64,000 nucleotides of DNA, from the NCBI RefSeq assembly GCF_019880305.1, contig NZ_CP082301.1, positions 5,146,001 to 5,210,000 of the forward strand, written 5' to 3'. The translations under genes were made by a program, and so were the position numbers. The DNA is from Streptomyces decoyicus (GTDB taxonomy: Bacteria > Actinomycetota > Actinomycetes > Streptomycetales > Streptomycetaceae). Below the pieces are notes generated by a model, which was not told the DNA's origin, did no database searches, and saw only the letters and a program-made list of their open reading frames with translations. Numbering within the stretch: the stretch's first letter is position 1; each line of letters opens with the position of its first letter. Below are positions 34,258 to 42,543 of the stretch, piece by piece.

Positions 34258-34986
34258 ATGGGATTTCCCCGTCGAGTGGCTACGTCGGCGTGCGCACTCG
34301 CCGTCGGTACCGCTGTCCTGATACCGGTGCTGGGTAACGAGTCGGCTCAGGCCGGCTCCGGCTCCATGAACGCGGGTGCGGCCGCCGCGGCGAAGCCCGC
34401 CGACTACCCCACTGGGATCCACTCGAAGAAGGGCAAGCTCACCTGCAAGAAGAGGGGAGAGACCGCCTGGATCTGGGACTCCGCCGTGGGCGCCACACGG
34501 GTGTCGTGGAAGGCTGCCGGCAAGAAGCTGGTGTCCAGGACGTGGAAGCACAAGCTTAATGACGTCTCGACTCGGACGGTTCCGACGTGGCGCAAGTCCG
34601 TCACGTGGAAGGTCACTTCGACGTGGGGGCACCGGAACAACCTGCTGAAGGCGTACGGCTACTGCAGCACGCAGGGGTGGAGGATGGGCGGGGCGTCGGA
34701 CAAGCTCATTCAGAAGAAGTCCGGCACCAAGACGTGCCCCGCGGGGAAGACGGTCTACATCTCCTCGACCGGGATCGGCAACATCAAGCACAGGTTCAAG
34801 CCGACGGGTGGCGGTGCGCTGCGTACCCACAACTTCGGTAGTTCGCAGGACATTCTGGTGACGGACCGTGCGACGCCGACCGAGCTGCGTTCGGTGAAGT
34901 GGCGGGTGGAAGCCTGGAGCATCAAGAAGACCCTTCCTGATGCCCGGACCGGGCGGGTCAAGCTCGCCTGCATCAGCAAGTACTGA
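34258..34986 (+). CDS. Secreted two-lobe protein, paralogue 3
   Basis: 242 residues, the same length as paralogue 2 and clearly its duplicate (identical RRVATSACALAVGTAVL signal region; shared KVTSTWG/KVTSTYG, YGYCSTQGW and ATPTELRSVKWRVEAWSIK). The lobes begin KLTCKKRGETAWIWDSAVGA and GTKTCPAGKTVYISSTGIGN. The cysteine pattern is conserved. No catalytic motif; possibly structural, inhibitory or wall-binding. A very long hairpin follows. Confidence 0.8.
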   Translation: MGFPRRVATSACALAVGTAVLIPVLGNESAQAGSGSMNAGAAAAAKPADYPTGIHSKKGKLTCKKRGETAWIWDSAVGATRVSWKAAGKKLVSRTWKHKLNDVSTRTVPTWRKSVTWKVTSTWGHRNNLLKAYGYCSTQGWRMGGASDKLIQKKSGTKTCPAGKTVYISSTGIGNIKHRFKPTGGGALRTHNFGSSQDILVTDRATPTELRSVKWRVEAWSIKKTLPDARTGRVKLACISKY

Positions 34987-35001
34987 AGTCGCGTGACCGA
35001 C

Positions 35002-35069
35002 CGAGGTCCTGTCGTCACACTGCCGCCGTCGCCCGAGGGCTACGGCGGCAGTGTGACGACAGGACCTCG
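35002..35069. terminator. 28-bp perfect inverted repeat after paralogue 3
   Basis: Left arm 35002-35029, loop 12 nt, right arm 35042-35069, with no mismatch. It starts 15 bp after the stop and is a likely terminator, but is unusually long. The first 17 bases of the left arm also follow paralogue 2 (33884-33900), where the right arm is missing. Confidence 0.85.
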
Positions 35070-35090
35070 TCGTGCGTGGTGCCGGCGTAG

Positions 35091-35369
35091 GTGACTGCCC
35101 GGTATGCATGGCTTCTTGACCACAACGGGGAACAACGGGGAGAGGTGCCGGATCTCGACGGCTTGACGGCCCGCGAGCGCCAGGTGCTGCTGTTGCTCGG
35201 CGACGGACTGCCCAGCGGCCCTCTCGCCCGCCGGCTGGGCATAGCCGAGGGCACGGTGAAGCCCCATGCCGCGTACGTCATCGCCAAGTTGGGGCTGCGC
35301 ATCCGCCTTGAGGCGGTGGTCATCGCTGTCATCCACCACGACGTGCTCTGTCCGGCCGGTGCCCGGTGA
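35091..35369 (+). CDS. Stand-alone LuxR-type HTH protein
   Basis: 92 residues from GTG 35091; a second GTG at 35142 has a GGGGAGAG site and is also plausible. Nearly the whole protein is a GerE/LuxR HTH: LTARERQVLLLLGDGLPS, IAEGTVKPHAAYVIAKLGLR. No receiver or sensor domain is attached, so it is either a small orphan regulator or the remnant of a NarL-type response regulator. It could control the flanking secreted genes (inference). Confidence 0.68.
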   Translation: MTARYAWLLDHNGEQRGEVPDLDGLTARERQVLLLLGDGLPSGPLARRLGIAEGTVKPHAAYVIAKLGLRIRLEAVVIAVIHHDVLCPAGAR

Positions 35370-35395
35370 CATTGTCCTGACGGACACCTCCCAAA

Positions 35396-35507
35396 GAGAC
35401 GATGGCGGTGCCTCGGGCCGCGCCCGATGATGTTTTCGACCCCCTGATCGCGCCGCATTCCGTAGGCGCGGTCGGGGCCACAGAGAACAGAAAACGGGGA
35501 CGACATG
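35396..35507 (+). promoter_or_regulatory. Promoter and leader of the phospholipase A2 gene
   Basis: Conserved with the orphan copy at 33905-34017. It contains a stem (35446-35454 with 35465-35473; 8 of 9 pairs) and a GGGGA ribosome site 4 nt before ATG 35505. Confidence 0.6.
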
Positions 35508-36023
35508 CTCATCAAGCGCAGTACTTTCGCGTCGGTCGCGGCAGCCGGCGTTCTTCTCGCGGGGTCGGGCGCGGCCGTCGCCGCCGACGGCGCTCCCGCC
35601 GACGGCGCCGCCGCCACGGCGAAGGCCGGCCCGAGCAAGCAGGCCAAGTACCAGCGGCTCCACCAGCTGACCCGCTCCACCACGACGAGCGTCAAGGACT
35701 GGCGTCGTACGCGCGAACTCGCCCAGTCCGGGGTCGACCGTTGGGGATTCATCTGGAGCACCGACTGGTGCACGAAGCTCGCGGACAAGCCGGGCGGCTT
35801 CGACTTCAGGTTGTCATGCGCACGGCATGACTTCGGTTACCGCAACTACAAGAAAATGATGGGCAAGGAGGCGTTCCGGCACTCGAAGCACGAGCGGCGC
35901 GTGGACAAGGCCTTCCTGTTCGACATGAACAACCAGTGCGCCGTGCAGCCGCACAAGACGGACGCGGAGCGCCGGCAGTGCCGGAAGACCGCCAAGGCGT
36001 ACTACGACCGGGTCAGCGGCTGA
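35505..36023 (+). CDS. Secreted phospholipase A2
   Basis: 172 residues. Signal peptide with AVA-A cleavage near residue 26. The catalytic CARHDFGYRNY carries the His108-Asp109 pair of the prokaryotic PLA2 family, and the Trp-rich IWSTDWCTKLAD precedes it. Four mature cysteines can form the two disulfides seen in the Streptomyces enzyme. It hydrolyses the sn-2 ester of phospholipids outside the cell and needs calcium in this family. Confidence 0.93.
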   Translation: MLIKRSTFASVAAAGVLLAGSGAAVAADGAPADGAAATAKAGPSKQAKYQRLHQLTRSTTTSVKDWRRTRELAQSGVDRWGFIWSTDWCTKLADKPGGFDFRLSCARHDFGYRNYKKMMGKEAFRHSKHERRVDKAFLFDMNNQCAVQPHKTDAERRQCRKTAKAYYDRVSG

Positions 36024-36076
36024 CGCCGTCCTGATCCCGGGTTCGCGAGGACTCGGGCCGCCTGGGGACTCGCGAA

Positions 36077-36119
36077 CGGTCGCGGGCAGTCGCACACGGT
36101 GTGCGGCGGCCCGCGACCG
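36077..36119 (+). terminator. Phospholipase gene terminator
   Basis: An 11-bp outer stem (36077-36087 with 36109-36119) with a smaller inner GCAC/GTGC stem, 53 bp after the stop. Confidence 0.8.
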
Positions 36120-36299
36120 CTTTCCGTCTTTCCGCGCCGCGTTGTCCGACGTGCCGTGGGGCATTCCGTCATCCCTGGGGGCTTTCCGTCGCCCCGTGCG
36201 CGCCGGGCGCCTACCCGTTCGGGTGGCGAGTGGCGAACTGCCGCACGGCGCGGTGGCGGGCGCAGAAGGCTGGCAGCCGCCACCGACGAAAGGCTCGTC

Positions 36300-36518
36300 A
36301 TGCCCCTGCCGCCGACCTGCCCCACGCCCGACTGCGGCGACCGACTGTGGAAGGACACCACGCACACCGACACCGACTGGGACAACTGGCGCTGGTGGTG
36401 CTGCCGTTGCGACAAACAGTGGTACCCGACGGCGGAACAGCTCCAGGAGTTCCGTTACGGGACGACAGCCGGACCGCACCGTGCCGCACACCGGGACCCC
36501 AGGCTCGCCCGGCAGTAG
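36300..36518 (+). CDS. Small CxxxxC/CCxC protein, probable zinc finger
   Basis: 72 residues from ATG 36300 with GAAAGG upstream. CPTPDCGD, then WWCCRCDKQWYP about 25 residues later, look like two metal-binding cysteine knuckles. Tryptophan- and aspartate-rich between. No family recognised; a zinc-ribbon role is inference. Confidence 0.6.
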   Translation: MPLPPTCPTPDCGDRLWKDTTHTDTDWDNWRWWCCRCDKQWYPTAEQLQEFRYGTTAGPHRAAHRDPRLARQ

Positions 36519-36571
36519 GGCGGCCGGGTACGGGCGGGCACGGCCTGTACGGGAGTGACACCCGGGGCTCG

Positions 36572-36590
36572 GGCGCCGAACGGCGCCTTT
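36572..36590 (+). terminator. Short hairpin with T-run
   Basis: GGCGCC-GAAC-GGCGCC (36572-36587) followed by TTT, between the small zinc-finger gene and the convergent oxidoreductase. Confidence 0.65.
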
Positions 36591-36594
36591 CCCG

Positions 36595-37569
36595 TCACCC
36601 CACCCGCAGCAACAGCTTGCCGGTGCTCTGGCGGCTGCCGAGGAGCCGGTGCGCCTCACCGGCCTCGGCGAGCGGGAACTCCGCTGTCACGGGAAGTTCC
36701 ACGGAGCCTTCGGAAGCCGTACGGAAGGCCCGTCCGGCCAGTGCGCGCAGCGCCTCCGGCGCCGTTCGGGCCAAGGCGAGGATGGAGAACCCCGCGACCG
36801 TGCGCCCCCACGGATACAGCTCGGGCTGGCCCACCTGCCAGGGCTCGGCGGAACTCGCGTTACCGAACGAGACCAGGCGGCCGAAGACGGCAAGCGCGTC
36901 CATGCTGCGCCGGAAGGTTTCGCCGCCGACGGGGTCCAGGGCGAGGTCGACTCCCCGTCCGCCCGTGGCGCGCCGCACGTCCGCAGTGAAGTCCGGGCCC
37001 ACGAACACCTCGTCGTAGCCGTACTTGAGCGCATGCCGGGCCTTCGCCGCGTCCGACACCACGCCGTAGACGGCGCCCGCCCCCGCCGCCTTCGCCAGCT
37101 GGCCCACGACCGTGCCGATCCCGCCCGCCGCCCCCTGCACCAGCACCGTCTCGCCCGCCCGCAGCCGGCCCACCTCGTGCACCAGGGCATGCGCGGTGGG
37201 CAGCACCGTCGGCAGCGTGGCCCCGGTGCGGGGGCTCACGCCCTGCGGCAGCGGGAACACGGTCGCCGCGGCGGTGACGACGACCTCCGCATACGCCCCG
37301 CCGTCCGTGAGCGCCGCGACCTCCTGCCCCGGCCGCAGCTCCTCGACGTCCGCACCGACCGCGCGGATCCGCCCGGAGACTTCCAGGCCCGGCCGGAAGG
37401 GGAGGGTCTCGACGCGGTAGCCCTCGGCTCGGGCCTTGAGGTCGGCGAAGTTCACACCCGTGTAGGCGACATCGATACTCACCTGCCCGCGGCCCGGCTC
37501 GGGAACGTCCCTGTCCACGACCTTCAGGACCTCAGGACCGCCGTACTCCTGGAACTCAACCGCACGCAT
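36595..37569 (-). CDS. Quinone oxidoreductase-like MDR protein
   Basis: 324 residues, the normal length for zinc-free quinone oxidoreductases. N-terminal GroES-like domain with GVNFADLKAR; the NADPH-binding motif LVQGAAGGIGTVVGQLA (about residues 143-159) lacks the zinc ligands of alcohol dehydrogenases. The C-terminal STGKLLLRVG is typical. Substrate unknown. It is divergent from an ArsR-type regulator, which probably controls it. Confidence 0.9.
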   Translation of the reverse strand: MRAVEFQEYGGPEVLKVVDRDVPEPGRGQVSIDVAYTGVNFADLKARAEGYRVETLPFRPGLEVSGRIRAVGADVEELRPGQEVAALTDGGAYAEVVVTAAATVFPLPQGVSPRTGATLPTVLPTAHALVHEVGRLRAGETVLVQGAAGGIGTVVGQLAKAAGAGAVYGVVSDAAKARHALKYGYDEVFVGPDFTADVRRATGGRGVDLALDPVGGETFRRSMDALAVFGRLVSFGNASSAEPWQVGQPELYPWGRTVAGFSILALARTAPEALRALAGRAFRTASEGSVELPVTAEFPLAEAGEAHRLLGSRQSTGKLLLRVG

Positions 37570-37591
37570 GACAGCACACGCCCCTCACGAC

Positions 37592-37626
37592 TGTTCAATG
37601 GAATGCGAACACTCCGACTGTATGAT
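37592..37626. promoter_or_regulatory. Operator-like dyad and -10 for the ArsR gene
   Basis: TGTTC-10-GAACA (37592-37611) is followed by TATGAT (37621-37626), a good -10 for the gene at 37659. The dyad sits where the regulator would block both divergent promoters; a further GAACA lies at 37634-37638. Confidence 0.5.
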
Positions 37627-37658
37627 CTGGATCGAACACTTAGCAAGGGGGCCGAGAC

Positions 37659-37988
37659 ATGCCGGACCGCAGCAGCCACCGCGCCGTGCCGGTGCACACC
37701 CACCCCGAGGACGTCCCCGTCGAGACCGCCCTCGCCGCCCTCGCCGACCCCGTACGGCTCCAGCTGGTGCGCGAGCTGGCGGGCTCCGCCGACTGGTCGC
37801 ACAGCTGCGGCAGCTTCCGCGTACCGGTCGGCAAGGCGGCGCTCAGCCACCACTTCGCCGTCCTGCGCGCGGCCGGCTTGGTGGAACAGCGCGACCAGGG
37901 CCCCAAGCGCCTCAACCGCCTGCGCCGCGAGGAATTCGACGCCTGCTTCCCCGGGCTGCTGGGCCTGGTGCTGCGGGAAGAGGGCTAG
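37659..37988 (+). CDS. ArsR-family transcriptional regulator
   Basis: 109 residues. Winged HTH: ETALAALADPVRLQLVREL, then GKAALSHHFAVLRAAGLVEQ. Two cysteines (one in the HSCGSF loop, one near the C-terminus) could sense metal or redox, but no standard ArsR metal box is present. Divergent from the quinone oxidoreductase, whose repressor it probably is. Confidence 0.88.
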   Translation: MPDRSSHRAVPVHTHPEDVPVETALAALADPVRLQLVRELAGSADWSHSCGSFRVPVGKAALSHHFAVLRAAGLVEQRDQGPKRLNRLRREEFDACFPGLLGLVLREEG

Positions 37989-38094
37989 TGGACAGTCCGC
38001 ACGCCGCGTCCGCATTCTCGCGACGCAGCGGCCGGCGTCACGCTCCTCCAACTCCCTTCTGAAGCAACCCCCTTGGCCGACGTCACCCCGTCCG

Positions 38095-38121
38095 TTGACT
38101 GTCGGTGCCCTGCCCTAAGCT
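38095..38121 (+). promoter_or_regulatory. Promoter for a leaderless transcript
   Basis: TTGACT (38095-38100) and TAAGCT (38116-38121), 15 bp apart, lie just before ATG 38130. With no ribosome site visible, the mRNA may start at or next to the ATG. Confidence 0.45.
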
Positions 38122-38129
38122 CGCCCCGC

Positions 38130-38831
38130 ATGAGCCTCGACCGCGCTACCAGATGCCGCCACAGCATCACCCAGATCACCCGCATACACCCACCGCCCCC
38201 GGCCCACTACACCCGCCGCACCATCGACCAGATCCCCGCCCACGACCCGGCCCGCGCCCGTGCGGTCGTGCGCGAGCTGCCCACGGTGGCCGGGGTGGAA
38301 GAGCTGGCCCCGGTGCCGCGCCTGGACGTCCGTCCGCCGACGACCTTCGATGACCTGGACTACGTCACCGTGGGCTGCTGGGGCGGCGTCGTGCAGATCA
38401 CCGATCCCGCGTTCGGGGAGGACGGAACCGGCTCCTGCAATCTCGACCCGGTCTTCGAAGGGCAGGTCACGGCCCATCCCGATGCCCGCATCATCGGCGT
38501 GTGCGAGATGGACTTCTCCCTCACCTACGGGAAGTACCTGGTCCATGTCCCCGGAGCGCCGGACGTGAGTGCGGACGGGTGGGACGAGATGGCCGTCGGC
38601 GGAGATCCGGCGGAGGCCTTGCGGGCGTGCGGGACCGGCCCGGAAAGCCCCGGCGCGGAGGGCCTGGACTTCGCCGACCCGGACGGCCCGGACTGGGGCG
38701 CGTACCTCGATCGGATCGCCTGCGGCCTGTACATCCCGCTGGCGAACGAGACGCTGAGGGTGTCGGTGTTCAAGGTCTCCCGGCCGCAGGACACCCAGGA
38801 GAACATCGAAGAGGTCTGGTACCCGGAGTGA
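38130..38831 (+). CDS. Conserved hypothetical protein
   Basis: 233 residues from ATG 38130; an in-frame TTG at 38073 would add 19. The front third is basic with TRRTIDQIPAHDPARARAVV, the rest acidic and beta-rich (YVTVGCWGGVVQITDP; IIGVCEMDFSLTYGKYLVH). No family or catalytic motif recognised. Cytosolic by composition. Confidence 0.6.
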   Translation: MSLDRATRCRHSITQITRIHPPPPAHYTRRTIDQIPAHDPARARAVVRELPTVAGVEELAPVPRLDVRPPTTFDDLDYVTVGCWGGVVQITDPAFGEDGTGSCNLDPVFEGQVTAHPDARIIGVCEMDFSLTYGKYLVHVPGAPDVSADGWDEMAVGGDPAEALRACGTGPESPGAEGLDFADPDGPDWGAYLDRIACGLYIPLANETLRVSVFKVSRPQDTQENIEEVWYPE

Positions 38832-38942
38832 CCCGCCGCGGCCCGTCCGTCGAAGGAGTCGCGACTGCCTGAAGCCCGCGCCGTCGTGGGGCGAACGCTG
38901 TCACTACGGGACGACCACTACGGGACGACCGGAAGGACGGAA

Positions 38943-39533
38943 CTACTGGCGGGCGGCCGCCCATTCGTCGTGGGTCACCGCGTACTCCACATCGCCGTGT
39001 TCCGCGCCCTCGATGTAGTCCGGCCACTCCTCGAAGAACGTCCGGACGTAGTGCAGCCCGGCCTTCTCCAGCACGTGGCGGGACCGGCGGTTGACCGTCA
39101 TGGTCGTCGCCGTGATCCGCCGCACGAACGGCCCGGCCGGACCGCCGAAGGCCCGCTCGACCACTGCTCGCGCGCCCTCGGTCGCATACCCCCGGCCCCA
39201 GGCCGCCCGGCACAGCCGGTAGCCGAGCTCGGCCTCGTCCCGCCCCGGGGCGGCCGGCCGCAGCGCGAACCAGCCGATGAACTCACCGGTGGCCGCCGCT
39301 TCCGCCGCCCAGACCCCGAGCGCGGCGGCCGGATCTCCGGGCTTGCCGGACCAGGAGAGGAACTCCGGCAGCGTCCGCTGGAGCACCGTGTCCCGGGCCA
39401 CCGGACGCCCGGTGTCGATGAAGTGCATGACCTCCGGGTCGCCGTGCAGCGCGACCACCAACTCCGCGTCATCCGCGATGAATCGGCGCAGGGCGAGGCG
39501 CTCCGTCCGGAGCGGGGCCGGCGAGGGTGGCAT
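38943..39533 (-). CDS. GNAT N-acetyltransferase (RimJ/RimL type)
   Basis: 196 residues from ATG 39533. RTERLALRRFIADDAELV is the usual opening; the acetyl-CoA site is LCRAAWGRGYATEGARAVV, followed by RITATTMTVNRRSRHVLEKAGL. These enzymes acetylate N-terminal or small-molecule amines; the substrate is unknown. The open frame extends upstream but becomes antisense to the protease gene. Confidence 0.88.
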   Translation of the reverse strand: MPPSPAPLRTERLALRRFIADDAELVVALHGDPEVMHFIDTGRPVARDTVLQRTLPEFLSWSGKPGDPAAALGVWAAEAAATGEFIGWFALRPAAPGRDEAELGYRLCRAAWGRGYATEGARAVVERAFGGPAGPFVRRITATTMTVNRRSRHVLEKAGLHYVRTFFEEWPDYIEGAEHGDVEYAVTHDEWAAARQ

Positions 39534-39689
39534 CACGGACGTCCCTTTCCGTCGTTCGCCGGAGCGCCGGGACCTGGTTGCCCGGCGCTCCGGCCGGGAC
39601 GGCATAGTAGAGCGCAGCCCGACGAGGGACATGACAATTTCGGCGCGCTGCTCGCCCGGCGCAGCCACGTACCGGGGGGACTTCGCTCC

Positions 39690-40850
39690 ATGCCAACCAT
39701 CCGCCGCTCCACCGCCGCGGTCGCTGCACTGGTCGCGCTGCTCGCGGGCACCGTCACCGCATGCGGCCCCAGTGACGACAAGGCCGCCGCTTCGGGTGTC
39801 ACCGATCAGAAGGGCCAGGGCAACGGGGGTCTCCAGATCCCCAAGGGCATGCCGACCAGCCTGGACGACCTGAAGAAGTGGCAGGACGGCGGCTGGCAGA
39901 ACTGGGACAAGTGGGCCCGCAAGGCGTCGGATTTCGCCAACCCGGTCATCAAGGACCACTGGAAGACGGACCGGCTGGCCAAGGCGAAGAACTCGCCGGA
40001 GATCGGGGTGAAGGCCACCGGCGCGGGCAGTGAGTTCGACGCCACGGACCCCGAGCCGCGGCCGGTCACCGCCGAGCAGGTCGCCCGCCCGTACCACCGG
40101 CACATGGCCCCGGTCGGGAAGATCTTCTTCGACAGCCCGAAGGGCCCGATGGTCTGCTCCGGCACGATCGTCGAGGACCCCGCGCACCCGGGCAAGTCCA
40201 ACCTGGTATGGACCGCCGGCCACTGTGTGCACTCCGGCAAGCGGGGCGGCTGGATGCGCAACATCGTCTTCGTGCCGTCCTACAACGACAACGGTGTGCC
40301 GATGAACCAGGTCAGCGGCAGCCCCTCCCCGCAGGTCACCCCCTACGGCCGGTTCTGGGCCGACTGGATCACCACCTCCGGCGAGTGGATCGACATGGGC
40401 AGCGAGGACACCGGCAACGGCGGCTCCGCCTATGACTTCGCGGTGCTGCACGTCAAGCCGGAGAACGGCAGCGGCAAGTCGCTCCAGGAGACCGTGGGCG
40501 CCGCCGCCCGGGTCGCGTTCGACACCCCCTCCGCCGACCGCATCGCCTCGCTGGACGCCTTCGGCTACCCCGCGGCGCCGCCGTTCGACGGTGCGCGCAT
40601 GATGAACTGCCCCGCCCGCCCCGGTCGCCTCGTCATGCAGGAGGGCACGCCCGCCATGAACCGCATCGGCTGCAACATGACCGGCGGCACCTCCGGCGGC
40701 GGCTGGTTCGTCAACCACGGCGGCAAGCTGACGCTGGTGTCCAACACCTCGATCAGCTCCAACACCCATACCTGGCTGGCCGGCCCGCATCTGGGCCCGG
40801 AGGCCCAGCGGGTCTTCACCAACATCAGCCAGAAGTTCGCGAACCGGTAG
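39690..40850 (+). CDS. Secreted trypsin-like serine protease
   Basis: 386 residues from ATG 39690 with GGGGGA. Signal sequence ending TVTACG, a possible lipobox. A propeptide-like region (30-150) precedes the protease domain. The catalytic triad is visible: His178 in TAGHC, Asp249 in YDFAVL, Ser335 in GGTSGGGW. It resembles the V8/glutamyl endopeptidase branch. It acts outside the cell; specificity is not clear. Confidence 0.92.
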   Translation: MPTIRRSTAAVAALVALLAGTVTACGPSDDKAAASGVTDQKGQGNGGLQIPKGMPTSLDDLKKWQDGGWQNWDKWARKASDFANPVIKDHWKTDRLAKAKNSPEIGVKATGAGSEFDATDPEPRPVTAEQVARPYHRHMAPVGKIFFDSPKGPMVCSGTIVEDPAHPGKSNLVWTAGHCVHSGKRGGWMRNIVFVPSYNDNGVPMNQVSGSPSPQVTPYGRFWADWITTSGEWIDMGSEDTGNGGSAYDFAVLHVKPENGSGKSLQETVGAAARVAFDTPSADRIASLDAFGYPAAPPFDGARMMNCPARPGRLVMQEGTPAMNRIGCNMTGGTSGGGWFVNHGGKLTLVSNTSISSNTHTWLAGPHLGPEAQRVFTNISQKFANR

Positions 40851-40887
40851 GCGCGATCGCGGACGGCCAGGCGGAAGGGGACGGGAC

Positions 40888-40926
40888 GCGGGCCCGAGGC
40901 GCGGGTGTGTATGCGCCTCGGCCCGC
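40888..40926 (+). terminator. Protease gene terminator
   Basis: Stem of 14 pairs with one bulged C (40888-40902 with 40913-40926), 10-nt loop. Confidence 0.75.
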
Positions 40927-40984
40927 GCCCGCGCGGAAGTCCGCGCGGAAGTCCATGAGGAAGCCGGCCCAGGCTCCCGGGGAG

Positions 40985-41383
40985 TCAGTCCGCCTGGAAA
41001 GCGCGGGCCAGAGCGAGGCTGTCCTCGAACGTGACGTAGCGGGTGATCTTTCCGCCTTCGACGGTGAAGTGGAAGGCGAACGGCGAGACGAAGGCTTTGC
41101 CCGTGGCCTTGACTATCTGCTCCATGTGGCCGAGGGCCACCGCGTCATCGCCGTCGACAAGGATGCGCGACACCGCGAACTCCACCGCTTGGAGATGCCG
41201 GGGAAGCGTCTGGAAGAACTCGGCGGCCTCCTCCCTCGTGGTCCGTCGGCCCGTCCAGGGAATCTCCTCCGCACCGTAGATGTGCCATTCGACGTGATCG
41301 GCGAACAAGTCGGCCAAGTCATCGATGGCGCCGCTGCCGAGTCGGCGGTAGAACTCGTCGACAACGCTCCGGGTCTCACTCAC
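40985..41383 (-). CDS. SnoaL/NTF2-like protein
   Basis: 132 residues from GTG 41383. SETRSVVDEFYRRLGSGAID, LADLFADHVEWHIYG and the paired strands AVALGHMEQIVKATGK ... FHFTVEGGKITRYVTFED give the NTF2-like cone fold (ketosteroid isomerase/SnoaL type). Function unknown; possibly a small-molecule enzyme. Divergent from the AraC gene. Confidence 0.85.
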   Translation of the reverse strand: MSETRSVVDEFYRRLGSGAIDDLADLFADHVEWHIYGAEEIPWTGRRTTREEAAEFFQTLPRHLQAVEFAVSRILVDGDDAVALGHMEQIVKATGKAFVSPFAFHFTVEGGKITRYVTFEDSLALARAFQAD

Positions 41384-41598
41384 GGTGGCCCCTCCATGCT
41401 CTTGTGGCGGTTGTTCCAGCGGCGACAGCCATGATCAGTGACGCGTTATTCCCCGCGTCGAGCCCGCAGGAACGGGCCATGCCGACGACGCACAGGGGCA
41501 GTTGGGTCCTGCCGTACCCGACCGGACCGGGCACAGGATGTCGGGTGCAGCAGGGTGGCTCTTTCCTAACGTGAGTGACGAAAGGGAAGGAGGCCGAG

Positions 41599-42465
41599 GT
41601 GCTGGAACGGTTGAACCAGGCCATGGAGCACATCGAGTGCCACCTTGATCAGCGGATCGAGGTGCCCGACGTGGCCCGGGAGGTGCTGATGTCGGAGTAC
41701 CACTTCCGGCGGCTGTTCTCCGCGCTGGCGGGGATCCCGCTCTCGGAGTACATCCGGCGCAGGCGGCTGACGGTCGCGGGTGCCGAAGTGCTGGCCGGCG
41801 AGCGGACGCTGCTGGAGGTCGCGGTGCGATACGGCTACACCTCGGGTGAGGCGTTCGCGCGGGCGTTCCGTGTCATGCACGGCGTCGGTCCCGGCGAGGC
41901 CAGGCGGACCGGCGCGAGCCTGAAGTCCCAGCCACGGATGTCCTTCCGCCTCATCGTCGAAGGGAACAGCAGCATGCAGTACAAGGTCGTGGAAAAGGAC
42001 GAGTTCCGTGTGGTCGGCAGGAAGGCACGGGTGCCGCTCGTGCATGAGGGGGTGAACCCGGCCATCGCCGCCTTCATCCGGGAGATCGGCAAGGAGACGC
42101 TGGAGCGCATCGAGAGCCTGTCCGACCAGGAGCCGGCCGGGATCATCTCGGTGAGTGACAATCTGGACGACAGCCGCGCCGAGGGCACCGAACTCGACTA
42201 CTACCACGGTGCGGTGACCCGGGCCGCGGTGCCGGAGGACATGGACGCGCTCACCGTCCCGGCCGGGACATGGGCCGTCTTCGAGAGCTCCGGGCCGTTC
42301 CCGCAGACGCTCCAGTACCTGTGGCGGGACGTGTTCACGCAGTGGTTCCCGTCCAATCCCTACCAGAGCCGGCCGGGGCCCGAGATCCTGCGCACCCGTC
42401 TGTCGCCGGACGCGACACAGGCGGACGCGGAGCTGTGGATCCCCGTGGAGCGGACAGCGGTCTGA
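41599..42465 (+). CDS. AraC-family regulator with GyrI-like effector domain
   Basis: 288 residues from GTG 41599, which has AAGGAGG 5 nt upstream; GTG 41575 is in frame but poorer. N-terminal two-HTH AraC domain (LERLNQAMEHIECHLD; RYGYTSGEAFARAFRVMHG). C-terminal GyrI/SOUL-like domain from about 125 (YKVVEKDEFRVVGRKARVP to DAELWIPVERTAV), which binds small or cationic ligands in this family (Rob/BmrR type). It may control the downstream acetyltransferase. Confidence 0.9.
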   Translation: MLERLNQAMEHIECHLDQRIEVPDVAREVLMSEYHFRRLFSALAGIPLSEYIRRRRLTVAGAEVLAGERTLLEVAVRYGYTSGEAFARAFRVMHGVGPGEARRTGASLKSQPRMSFRLIVEGNSSMQYKVVEKDEFRVVGRKARVPLVHEGVNPAIAAFIREIGKETLERIESLSDQEPAGIISVSDNLDDSRAEGTELDYYHGAVTRAAVPEDMDALTVPAGTWAVFESSGPFPQTLQYLWRDVFTQWFPSNPYQSRPGPEILRTRLSPDATQADAELWIPVERTAV

Positions 42466-42543
42466 CAGGAGCGGGCGGGCGGAACGCGGCAGGCGGGTCG
42501 TTCGTCAGCCGGATGACCGAGCAGCCGAGGACGTGGCGCAGAC

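Noticed and set aside
33917..34321. 134-codon plus-strand frame upstream of paralogue 3
   Set aside because: It crosses a promoter repeat and a gene relic, has no ribosome site or motifs, and ends inside the real gene in another frame.
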